From Oenanthe sinensis (taxonomy: Eukaryota > Streptophyta > Magnoliopsida > Apiales > Apiaceae): DNA of 64,000 nt. The notes beneath the pieces were generated by a model that was not told where the DNA came from, made no database searches, and was given only the letters and a program-made list of their open reading frames with translations. Where the stretch lies: contig CM053801.1 in NCBI GenBank assembly GCA_028671895.1, positions 12,871,375-12,935,374 of the forward strand, given 5' to 3'. The position numbers were made by a program, and so were the translations under genes. Numbering within the stretch: the stretch's first letter is position 1; each line of letters begins with the position of its first letter. Positions 24,617 to 35,499 of this stretch are shown piece after piece.

Positions 24617-26081
24617 CTCAAACACAGAGAGTTGAGCAATTATCGCGAAGACCAAATTGTTTAAATTCAATGTTTTCGGTGTCTATTAACCGGAAGCTAA
24701 CATGATAAGTATGAAACTGAATCAGCTAAAAGGAGACTTTGCAATTGATGTTGACAATCCACTGAAATGAATGCTTACTTATCTGATTTCCAAAACATTG
24801 CACAACCATCCACCATATTACCGGTCCGCCGCTGTTACAAACAAGTTAACAACCATTGTTAAACTATGAAAAGGTTCAAACATAAACCAACTTTTTTTTA
24901 CAAATATTAGTGAAGATCATGGGAAGAACAGTACCTTATAAGAACCAAGATATCCTGCTTTTTCCAAACTGAACGAAAGATCAAAATACCTATCCACCTC
25001 CTACACAAACAACAGAAATCACAGAACTCTTTACTTATGATAATTATTCATTCAAACAGCATATCATTGAAGACAGTAACTTTATATAGTACACAATTGC
25101 AAGTGCAATCTGTTTTCATGTTTTTGCTTAGCATTCTAATTTTGGAAAGAAAATTTGTTAGTTGATTTAATTAGTTAAACTTACTTGTAAACATAGTATA
25201 TCAGGATCCCACCCTGTGAGTTCATCGTATATTAGTTTATTGCGCCGACCCCAATTCATGTAAGAGGAGGGTACATTGACGTACAGATCTTTGTGTTTTG
25301 AGGCATTCTTGTCCCCCAGTATGTTATATGACATCACCGTAAATCTTGCTGCAGCATACAAATTCAAAATACCCGATTAGGTACTGATCAACAGAAATAT
25401 AATACAACAATATTCCAACAAGCTTCAGAATAAGCAAATTAAAACTTATATTTATCAACGTAAATGTGAAAATCCCGTCCTACATTCCCACCCCTTCTTT
25501 TAACTCAAGCTACATAACCTGGTATCATAGAACTAAATACTGGTATATTACAAAAAAAATTAATGTGCACTATCGTGCATCTACCTAAGTTGATTCAATC
25601 TGTTAGTACCTATATGGGATTTCTCATATCCGCTAGGCAGCTTAGCCTAGGGTTACAGTAGTTTGTTGTGCTCTATATTTGCTTCTATTTTGATAAAGCA
25701 GAGAGAAATTCTATTTACAAATACATATAAGAGTGTGTGCCCGCATAAAATGTGTTGAGTTTAGGCTACCAAGGGACTAAAAACAAACAATTTTAAGTGA
25801 ATAATGCCATGTAGTCTTTATATTATTTGAAAGTTTAGAAGTAAGATGACATTGAGTGACAGTGGAAGGACTAGCTGTGCATCATCAGCTTCAACCCAAC
25901 TGCGATGTATCTCGGGCTCCGCTGCCAATGCTTTTTTACTAAGAGATGAAGATGGGGTGGAGTTATTGAAGCAGCAGAAACTTGTGGTGGTTGGTTTGAA
26001 TAATTTGGACAATGACTTGTTGCTGGTGGTGATGAGAAACCCATGGCTGAGCCATGAGGCTGAGTTTGTGGAGCAGGCCAT
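24617..26081 (-). pseudogene. CCR4-like EEP nuclease, 5' half (upstream of the retrotransposon)
   Basis: Probable exons on the - strand: a first exon from ATG 26081 to roughly 25850 (its donor is unclear; it encodes HRSWVEADD), then 25348-25185 (RFTVMSYNILGDKN ... WDPDILCLQ), 25000-24935 (EVDRYFDL, with the metal-binding Glu), 24831-24779 (RRTGNMVDGCAMFWK) and 24696-24617 (NIEFKQFGLRDN ... AQLSVFE). Together with 3388-1581 they form one CCR4 homolog. In exon 24696-24617, RDN and AQL lie in different frames, so two bases are missing at the conserved RDNVAQL site. The intron after 24617 holds the 21-kb insertion. Splicing it correctly would still give a frameshifted product. The gene is head-to-head with ClpS1. 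Confidence 0.78.
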
Positions 26082-26693
26082 CTAAGAGTGCAAGGAAAAG
26101 AGTAGGCAAATTTTTGATAACTTGCTAGTCCCTCTAAACAAACAAGAAGATTAACAGCTATATTTTACAAACTGTAACTTAAAATACTCCACTTTCTCCT
26201 AATTTTGACATATATTCTGCTGTTACTCACTGTTGCTATTAACTGCAGAAGAGTAAAACGTTTTTCGAGATAACCAAATTTTTTGAGGGAAAAAGATATT
26301 CAGATTTTTTTATCGAAATGCAAGCAAACATCTGATTTTAAGGAGTCTACGTTGCAGAAATAAAACAAGTGAATACTGATATGAAGTAGAAATATACCTT
26401 GTCTATACATAGAAAATCCCAACTACCACAACCACAAATATCAGCAAGAGTGAAGAGTGACTCAGATTAAATAACGGTCTGATTCTTTTGATGGGTGGGA
26501 CCCATTTGTTGATTTCTAGCCCAAAACATCAATTTCCTTGTTACATGATAAAACCTAAGCCACTAGTGTAACAAATTGCAATTCTTGATAAAGTTTTGAT
26601 TTTTATTTCGTTTCAACAAGAACCCATATAATCAACACAATCTAAAACCCAGAAAAATATATATTGGAGAGAAAGATTGAGGAAATGGTGGCC
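26082..26693. promoter_or_regulatory. Divergent promoter region, CCR4-like (-) and ClpS1 (+)
   Basis: About 610 bp separate the two start codons. It is AT-rich, with ATATATAT about 35 bp before the ClpS1 ATG. No further element can be named with confidence. Confidence 0.45.
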
Positions 26694-29600
26694 ATGGAGA
26701 CTGCCATTTGTGGTAGAGTTGCTCTTTCCCCTAATCATATTTTTCACCCCAAATCAGGTATCCCTTTATCTCTTTCTCTGTATCTATCTGTATGTATACT
26801 ATATACACACACAACACACACATGTTGTTTATGTAATTATGTTATACATACATCATGCCCCTCTTATATGTGTTTCAAGAACTGGCTTTATGAATATGCT
26901 TATGTCTGATTCATTGTATAAGAGGATTATTTGAAGTAATAGTACACTTCTAGAAAACGTGTTTATCGATTTTGATTTAAGTGATGATTGTTCTTGGAGA
27001 AACTAAAGTGACAAAGAGCTTGGATTTCATCAGCTGACATATTGAATGGAGAGTTTGAGATGTTTACATATCTTACTCATTACTTTAAGGAGTACAGAGT
27101 TTGTTTCAGTGAAATCCCCTGATATTTAAAAAATGTCCCTGGAAAAAGTTTCGACATATGTTAAAGTTATGAAAATAAAGAAATTGAATGCTTTAGATTT
27201 TTTTTATTAAAAGCTGCAAAAGGTGAATATTAAATATTCTTGCCGATAGTAAAAAGTAGTCTTTTAACCGTTTGCACCTTCCAACGAGGGTTATCTTGCT
27301 CTGAAACACTGGGAACTTAATGGTACAAAGGGTTAATGAAGTTGAGTTTGGTAGTAGATACCACCAAATTCAGTAATTCACCATTCCAAAAGATTATTTG
27401 AAAGTATAAGATGGCGAGTGTAAGTCATTTTAATTCACTAAGTATCAATCAAGAAGATATGGTGAATTTATGAGAAGCAGCCAACGTAAAAAGGTTTAAT
27501 TCTAAAAGCATGGATAAGAAGAGCTCACTTTCCATCTTCAGATATCTTTCAAGCCCTCAATAATGGCATGGAAAATTGAGTGTAGCTAGAGAAGTTTATA
27601 GAAGATAAAATATTATCTGATGAGAAATCAGAAAACGGACATGAAATGAGAGAGGGGGGGGGGGGGGGGTATGGGAAGAGGGCCAAGAGTCTAGTCCTCT
27701 ACAGGATCTGATTCTGTACCATCTTATCTATATGAGCCATGAGGTCTTTCTAGGTACAGAATACTTGATGATATGCTGTATCTCCTTTTATTTTTGTTAT
27801 TATTTTTTCCTTTATGTCAAAAGCAATTTTTTAAGATATTACATAGTCTGTACAGTATAGAGGATGTCCACAAAGAGGATTAATGTTTTCACTATTGGTC
27901 TGACCAAAAGTAGTGTACGTATTTGTATTTTGTGCATTAACAAACTGTACAAAGTTATCGAAATGTCGTTTCTCTATAGTACATGTGAATATATGAAAAA
28001 GTCCTACTATTATACAGTATGTTAAAACAAAATTTTCTTTTACGCAAGTTCGTCACTTCTCCACAAATTCATATATCATATGTGAAAAGATGCCTCTACA
28101 GGCTAGGTTTCACTATTGGATTGCTTGAATTAATTATAAGATGGTACTCATGGTAGGTTCTATTCTTATTATTGATAAATGTAACTGCTTTCTAATGGTA
28201 TTGTTGTAAACATTGGGTTTCCCTTTTTCTGGCATGAGTTAGTTGTGATTATCATATTCATATATGTGCCTCAGGAGATAAATATCTTTACAAGCAATGC
28301 GCAAATCGGAGCAATTTTATGGCAATGTCAGCAACAGGAGTAGGGAAAGGTGGTGGGGTAATGGACAAGCCAGTCATAGAAAAGACAACCCCAGGCCGTG
28401 AATCCGAGTTTGACGTAAGGTATCACATTAAACTGTCCTTCCTTAAATGCTATATGAGAATTAGTTTATTAAAGTGGTTTTCCTAGGAATGGAATTCTCT
28501 TTGGAAATTGAAGGTTGATTTTAAACTGCAGAAGAATAGAGTAAAGACCGGGCCAAACAGATTTAATTAAAAATGTGATTAACCGTATTTAGGACTCACA
28601 CTGAGAGTCAAATAAAGAATGGGAGGTCTTACTATGGGGTTTATGAAAGGTTGTGGCCGACTGGCCGGTTTTTGGGTGAGTTTGTCAGTTTGACATCTTT
28701 CTGTGTTATTTGGTAAGAGGACTGAGCATTTTACACTTCTTTGAGTTGCACTAGAGTGAGTACTAGGTGTGTCCCTTTACCTTAGATTATAAACCCGCGA
28801 ATGAAGCTTCTTTAAACCAATTATATAGCAGGTAATTTCGCTTGTCATATTTTTGGGGTATGGAGTGTCTGGATGTGAGGGTTGTTAACCATGCCTAGCT
28901 CACCAGTTACTGTAATTTGTGGGTAATTACAGCAGTTCTGATAATCTGATTTTCCTTCAGGAATCATCATTAAAGTTTATATAGTTTGAGTGTATTCTTG
29001 TGGAGGAGCAAACATGTGATTTACTCTAGGACAACAGTTTCGGGACAGCTTTGTTCCTGTGACAGTATTTGAATATTGAAAGAGTTGTAGATAAGAAGGC
29101 CCGGTAGATAGTATGCAAAGTATTTGAAGGGCCTCAAGTATTTGCATTTTATTTAATTTTCAAGGTACAAAAAGAAATCAGTAATCAATAATTAAAATAA
29201 TTAATTCAATTTTTCAGTTAATATATCGTAAAAATTAATATTCCCTCTGATCACTATTTATAGGTGGTTTGATTTTTTACGTGCAACTCAAAATTCTTGA
29301 ACATGTATTTAAAATAATTGCATGCCCAATTTATATTCGAAGATTCATGACAATTACCGAACAACCAACTGTGCAAGTTTAGTGTCAACTTCCAAAGCAA
29401 GTCCCCGACATAAACATGCTTGTAGCTAGTATCAAAACAACAATGAAGAAAATTCAATTGTGCATTATGTAGTTTAAATAAATATAATAAATATCAGCAA
29501 GGCCTGAGGGGTATCATTGCCTTCCCAGAAACACAAGGCAATTACGGCAAATCCCGTCTGTTGGGTATTCCATGATAAAAAAATTCTAGCCAGTATTAAG

Positions 29601-30043
29601 AAGTGTTATAAGAACATGAGCTGTAAATGTTCATATGACTCCATATTCTATGTTTATTTGTCATTTTAATTTGGTTACTGAGGTCACTTAGCTGGTTTTA
29701 TATATTGGAAGGTGACAAATTAGATGTGGGGTGTGGTTTTCTTGCTGCATATATAACAAGTGTGATATTCATTGTTGTCAGAAAATCAAGGAAAATGTCT
29801 CCACCATATCGGGTGATGCTTCATAATGACAACTACAACAAGAGGGAATACGTTGTGCAAGTGCTAATGAAGGTTATTCCTGGGATGACAGTGGACATTG
29901 CTGTCAATGTTATGCAGGAGGCACATCACAATGGCTTGGCAGTTGTAATCATCTGTGATCAAGTAGACGCTGAAGATCACTGCATGCAGCTTAGAGGAAA
30001 TGGTCTTCAAAGCTCAATTGAGCCCGCAAGTGGAGGTTGTTAA
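26694..30043 (+). CDS. CLPS1: ClpS1, plastid Clp protease adaptor (N-degron recognition)
   Basis: Three exons: 26694-26757, 28275-28419 and 29782-30043, all with GT-AG introns, giving 156 aa (Arabidopsis ClpS1 is about 159). The protein begins METAICGRVAL. A second in-frame ATG lies 9 bases upstream, but 26694 matches the family and has the context GCCATGG. The first 60 or so residues look like a chloroplast transit peptide. The ClpS core begins at about residue 78 with PPYRVMLHNDNYNKREYVV; HNDN is at 84-87. Then come MQEAHHNGLAVVI and a C-terminal EPASGGC. ClpS1 delivers N-degron substrates and enzymes such as glutamyl-tRNA reductase to the stromal ClpC-ClpPR protease (family knowledge). The gene looks intact. 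Confidence 0.93.
26758..29781 (+). other. ClpS1 introns 1 and 2
   Basis: Introns 26758-28274 and 28420-29781. No embedded gene is seen. A long G run sits at 27655-27670. Confidence 0.85.
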
Positions 30044-30747
30044 GTGAATTTCAGTATAACGTGGTTAGTTATATAATATATGTAAACTTAAGAAACTAGG
30101 ATCGTGAATGGTTATATATATGTATATATGAGCACAACTGCTTATGCTTTATTTGCTGCGACTTGCAAAGAAAAGATATATCCAAGCGAAGCACAAATAA
30201 GGCCAGTTAACCCAGATGGTTGGTAAAACTACTGTGCTAATCTGAAGAGTCCACTTCTTGTTTGTTATCCGTTAATATCAACAAAGTGGTGCAACTTTGT
30301 GATATACAAGTTATATCTTATTGCTCTGTTTGATGTGTCATGATTTTCTAACTTTTTTGGTTATTCTGAAATATATGAGCTCTCTCCGGCTGCAAGTGCG
30401 TCAGCATTTCCCAGTTATGTTAATTTGTCTGTGGGCTCCACGAGGACATCGACCCAATAACATGTTCACCAAACCATCACTAAATTCATATTCTTTGTCC
30501 ATGATAGTGAACTTCTAATAATTTAAAATTCACATGCTTATTTCCAGATTTTTCCAGATTCAGTTTTCTGTAAAAATGAGTGGATGCTGCCCTCCCCGCC
30601 CCTCTCCCTCCTCTCAGCCAGCCAGCCAGCTAGCCACCCACCATATGTCAATATCAGGTGCTTATTTGCTTCTGGCTTTGATTTTCAAAGATTAAGCTTT
30701 GGGTAATAGAATAGAATTTCTCTCCATCACGCGCGCGCGCGCACAAA
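30044..30747. other. ClpS1 3' flank, low complexity
   Basis: This holds the 3' UTR and intergenic DNA. It has a CCAGCCAGCCAGCTAGCC run near 30620 and an alternating CG run at 30730-30742 right before the duplication starts. No gene is seen. Confidence 0.6.
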
Positions 30748-31880
30748 AATTTATTCTTCAAGGAAAGTGGGCTTTTAATAATTGACCTCTCACCTCTCAC
30801 ACACACCCCCACCAGATTCTGCTCTCAGGTGCTTAGTAGCTTGGTCCCTGAATTTTCATAATTCATATTTTTTCAATGACAGTGTACTTGTAATAGTCCA
30901 AAACACGCCCACACCATACACGTGTTATGTAACTTATGTAGTACTTAGTAGCTTCTTGTCATCGTCAGCCTTTAGTAATTCATGGAATGCCATGCAGTTT
31001 TTTGGATTTCTAGTGAGGTGTCCTCTTTTGTAATTCTCTCAGCCCTCGATGTCATGCATATTAACGGATTTCTGGTAAGGTGTCATCAGTCATCAGCAGG
31101 GTGAGATTAATCCTCGCCGCAGATTACCGGGATTCTTTTATTTGCACTTGCTTTCCGGAAACGTTCAGCTTCTCCTGATTTTTCTGACCTTCGAATTTGG
31201 AACCTTTAGTTCTATTTTATGCAAGTCTCTCATGACCAAAGCTCCAACAGATTTGCAATGGATATTCATCGATCTTATAAATTCTACAATTTGACATCAA
31301 ATATTAATATTCTCGACAGAGATAACACATCAAATTTGTCCCGGATATGATTATTTAAATATGGAATTAGTAGTCGCATACTTATATTCATTTTCAACCC
31401 TTTATGCATTCCCATATAGTCATAACATGTCAAGAATAATAAATTAATTGTTGTTTAGCTTATATTATTCAAATTAATTATGAGAATATATGTTGAGTGG
31501 GAGAGAATTAAACTCCATAAATAATTTTGAGTATTTAAATATAATGAGAGTTCTGATATCATATTGAGATAACAATTTTTGTGAAATTAGAAACGTGTTA
31601 AGCATTTTATACTATTTTCGAATAGTTTTAGTTTGTGTAAAGGATCATTAATTTATATCATATTATAGATTTCAATGATGTGAATTTAATGGATTCCAAA
31701 TAATATGAATTTAATTATTATTTCAAATTCTCATATTTAAACACAAGTTTCTATATTACAAATATAAATATAACAAGGAGGAGGGTTATATTTGAATATT
31801 TATTAAGAACAACTTATATTTAAATATTTTAAAATTTATATAAAATCTAATTTCAAATTCGAAAACATATTTAATCAAAT
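30748..31880. other. Non-coding start of copy 1
   Basis: No gene is visible. Copy 2 matches at 45511-46641. Confidence 0.5.
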
Positions 31881-32099
31881 TCAGAATTTCGAGTTTTCAA
31901 ATCCGCGATTATGAAAATTGGCAATGACTTTATCTATAAAAGGTCGAGCATACAAGCATTTTGACAATTGACGTCCATAACCTCGATGATCATGCTTGTC
32001 CCCAATTGAACCAATTAGTACAATGATTGATTGAGCATGATATTTTTCTTGGTGCAACAACTTGGTACACCTTTCAACTATTACTGCTATGAAAGACAA
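31881..32099 (-). other. Unrecognised short reading frame (72 codons), duplicated
   Basis: An open stretch conserved as 46642-46866 in copy 2 (one residue difference, R to M, plus C-terminal change). I recognise no domain. Conservation between copies reflects recent duplication only and is not evidence of function. Confidence 0.2.
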
Positions 32100-32216
32100 T
32101 GGAATATGGATTTATGCTGTTCAGCTTCAAGTACAGGGTCATATCAGACTGCTTTGTGTTGATAATATATTATTGAATTTCTTAAATAGCATTTTTCTAT
32201 GGCTCGAAAGATGATG

Positions 32217-32352
32217 GATGAATAATTTGAATTGATGTGATACTCTGGGGGTTGCGGTTCGAGGTCTTGGACAAGATGATGCGGCAGAAATGGATGAACA
32301 GCCAGAAGGCTCCAACGAGTGCCAAAAGATTGGCAACATTGGTAGGAGTCAT
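32217..32352 (-). pseudogene. P450 N-terminal relic (signal anchor only), copy 1
   Basis: From ATG at 32352 the frame gives a membrane anchor like the neighbouring P450s (NLLALVGAFWLFIHFCRIIL followed by SKTS). It then diverges before the proline-rich PPGP hinge and stops. No other P450 parts follow, so this is a fragment. Confidence 0.65.
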
Positions 32353-32794
32353 CTTTTATATGTTGAGAGTATGCTTGTCAATGAAACAGTCTAATTATAT
32401 AACTAGATAGGAGATAGTTATATTTAAATTAGTATCTCATATCTACCGATACCAGTTCCCTCCTATGTTTCTATGACTCATACCTAATTATGAGTTTCAA
32501 AATTCATAATTTTTTAACCAAATTCATTGTATAATTTTGAATATATGACAAACCAAATCATCTAAATACAATGCAATTTGGTTAAGAATTTACAAAATTT
32601 CCTTCCAGTCAAATATCGGGGGTGTTCGGCTTTATTTTTCTGAAAAAATGTGTTTATTTTCAGAAAAAAAATACACATTTACATATTTATTTTTCTGAAA
32701 AATAAAGTAAGGTAAACAGGTCCATGGCTAAATTCGAGGCTACACCAGTAAGGGGCATATACCACCTATAATTTGCAGCTTGAGGCCTTGAGAT

Positions 32795-33069
32795 TTAGGA
32801 CCATATTTTTGGGATATTATGCAGTGGGGATGTTTTAATTCCTATAACATGAGGTTGGGTCAACTGTTTTCCTAACATGTAAAGGTGACCCCATAAGGTA
32901 AAGTACCTAGGGGACCATGCGGTGCCTTGTGGCTGCAGGCTACGGCCCCGGCCCCTGGTTCCGGAAAGGAAGGTGCTACAGAAATGGAGGAACAACCAGA
33001 ATGCTCCAAAGAGTGCCGTCCAAAGGATTTGCACCATCGGTGGGAGGGAGACATTGTTACTTTTTGAGA
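32795..33069 (-). pseudogene. P450 exon-1 relic, copy 1
   Basis: Anchor-like LFGAFWLFLHFCSTFLS, a degraded hinge, then GHLYMLGK, followed by traces of SQKYGP in another frame. It corresponds to the first 70 residues of the intact P450 at 37151, with several frame breaks. Confidence 0.6.
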
Positions 33070-33458
33070 GTATGATTGTCAATGAAATAGTTAGTTGTAA
33101 AATTAATACACAGGAAAACTGGAATGATCAATACTACTTAAAGAGTTAAGACTGTGAGATCTTATCCGATGCATGGGTCGCACAACCATCCACGTCTATA
33201 GTTAAAACAAGCAAGAACAATCGGTGTTTAATATTATATTATGATTGATATTTGAAAATAGGAAATGTTAGCATCGATCTGACCTTTGATTACAAAATCA
33301 AGAGTAAACAATTACATAAACCAAAGATAGTACATATATAACTAAAATTAAGAGTAAACAGTTACCAAAGAAGGGATCAATATAGCTATTTGGAGACGAT
33401 TCTATCTTGTTGAGCAAACAATTCTCTCTATCTTTTGAGTCGTGTGTTCAGTTGGAAT

Positions 33459-34283
33459 TCAACTTTGGCGAAAATTCGGTATTGCCAAAAGATGCTTTGC
33501 TCTTGGCAGTGACAAACCAAAAGTTTCATCCATATCTAACTCATCAGGTGACATGCCAAAAGGTAGCTCCCAATCGAAGCTTACCAACTGTGCTACTACC
33601 AATTTAATGTTTCTTAGGCCTAGGTGCATACCTGGACAACCTCTTCGGCCTGAACCAAATGGTATGAGTTGAAAATTTTTTCCCTGAAGATCTATGTCAC
33701 TACCTATAAATCTCTCAGGAAGAAATTCTTCCACATTTTCTGACCAAAATCTAGGATCTCGTCCAATACCCCAATTATTAATGATTAGACGTGAACCCTT
33801 CTGTATGTAATATCCATCTATCACAATGTCTTCCATTGACTCATGAGGAACTAACAATGGTGCCACCGGATGTAGTCGCATGTTTTCCTTTACCACCAGA
33901 TCTTGGTATTCTAGTTTTGACAAATGTGATTCTTCCACATATTCACAATCTCCTATGACATTTCTAATTTCTTCTTGAAGTAGCTTCATCACCCTTTGAT
34001 GTCGTATGAGTTCTGTTATGATACATTCAATCGAAGTTTGGGAGGTATCAATGGCTCCGAAAATCATATCCAACATAATTGCTTTGATGCTTCAACGATC
34101 AATGGTCTGCGCTAATTGCTCATGAGTACTTGAAGGATTGTTTTTCAATGCTAGAATCACATCAACAAAATCCCTATCAAGCTTTGTATCGTCATTTCTA
34201 GCACACTGTTCATGATCATCGATGATAGTTTCCAAGATTTTGTCAATTGCCTCGCTAGTATGTTTGAACCGTCGAATTAATCC
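33459..34283 (-). pseudogene. CYP736A-like P450, exon 2 with nonsense codon, copy 1
   Basis: Exon 2 begins after a CAG acceptor at 34284-34286 (GLIRRFKHTS) and would encode 274 residues. A TGA at 34092-34094 interrupts it shortly before the I helix. After it come [10 protein letters not shown] (I helix, with the catalytic Thr), ENMR (the ExxR motif of the K helix), PERF and the heme loop [12 protein letters not shown], ending at stop 33459. All core motifs remain. Exon 1 is absent in this copy; only its last few codons before the donor survive at about 34543-34552. The sequence is identical at protein level to copy 2, including the TGA. Confidence 0.85.
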
Positions 34284-34846
34284 CTGATGACAAAAATCAA
34301 ATTAAATACCATTTTATTATTTCTCAGTTACAAGATTCAAGGATCAGGGTCCTTGAGCTATACACTCATAAAATTTTCTCCCAGCAATTTTCTTATATCA
34401 AGAAAATACTAGTGGTATAATATATGAATGTCCCGTTTGTTTATAGGAATCAAATCAAGCGATCAACATATTATTTTATCGATAGATCATAGATGTCACG
34501 TTCAGATTATAAAAAAAGAAACTATTTTTTTGTAATTAATACCTGGAGATCATGTTAAAAAAAGAAACTATTGTTCAGGTCTAAGTCTAATCATGATAGC
34601 CTGTTCGGCCAAGTATTATTCTCAGTAATGTTCCCTTTAGCTGGTAAAGTTAAAAGATAGAGGCAAGGTTATTTTCAAATTAGCATGGTTAAGAGTAACT
34701 CTAATCCTAATGTTAAAATGATTACAGTCATCAGTAGAGCAAAAAGTGACTTTTGTGTGAAAATATGCTTGTAGTCCGATGCCTGATGTTAAAGTAGAAA
34801 CGACTAGCTAAGTATCGATTCAGGGTGACCTTATAATATTCTCTAT

Positions 34847-35113
34847 GTTAAGGAACGGGAAACAGGACAAACACTGATCAAAGGGTGATCTATATGTCAT
34901 GTCCAACTTACCACAATTACATTTCTCTTGCCGTTTCAAATCTGGATCCGCAGAACTTTGGCATCAACGATTAGGACATCCACAGTTTTCAGCTTTACAG
35001 TTATTGAAAAATAAAGGATTAATTGAAGTAGATGGATCTACAAAAATCAAGCATATTTGTGATAGTTGTCAATTAGGCAAACTCAGTAAATTTCCTTTTT
35101 CTAGTTCACAATA
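34847..35113 (+). mobile_element. Copia fragment, copy 1 (protease/GAG-pre-integrase)
   Basis: Matches 51202-51480, with an 11-bp deletion between two AAGGG repeats. It encodes WHQRLGHPQFSAL and ICDSCQLGKLS. It keeps CGA (Arg) where copy 2 has TGA. Confidence 0.85.
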
Positions 35114-35258
35114 TTCAAGTACCACTGGATGCAGTCTCATGCTTTCCATGACTACCGTATCTAGGTAATTAAATTTTGACAAATGTGACTCTTCCACAAA
35201 TTCACAATTTAGCGTGACATCCATAATTTCCTGTTGAACTATTTTCATCATCCTTGGA
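35114..35258 (-). pseudogene. P450 K-helix fragment, copy 1
   Basis: Encodes [26 protein letters not shown] on the - strand, a 45-residue slice with ExxR, fused to copia DNA on one side and to non-coding sequence on the other. Confidence 0.75.
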
Positions 35259-35499
35259 CTTGATATCATAATACAAAATTATAAATCGGCACCAAATTTT
35301 CAAATTGGCTATTTATTACTAAGAAAACTTCACAACTTTTACATCAATCCAGTTTTATATAGTACCTGCAGGACTTGATTTCATAATACAAAATTACTAA
35401 TAATATTAAAAGTTTGAACACACAAGGAGACTTGAAAATGATACTAGTAGAAATAGATATGAGATTAAGAACACATGCATATCTCCATGAATGTGGAAT

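Larger units (their letters stand above)
34540..35290. other. Scrambled block of copy 1 (template-switch junctions)
   Basis: Blocks match copy 2 in non-collinear order: up to 34552 = 49343; 34555-34573 repeats about 49303-49321; 34575-34846 = 53661-53931; 34842-35258 = 51197-51623; 35256-35281 = 54238-54263; from 35279 = 54147 onward. Junctions share 2-5 bases. It replaces about 4.8 kb of copy 2. Confidence 0.85.
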
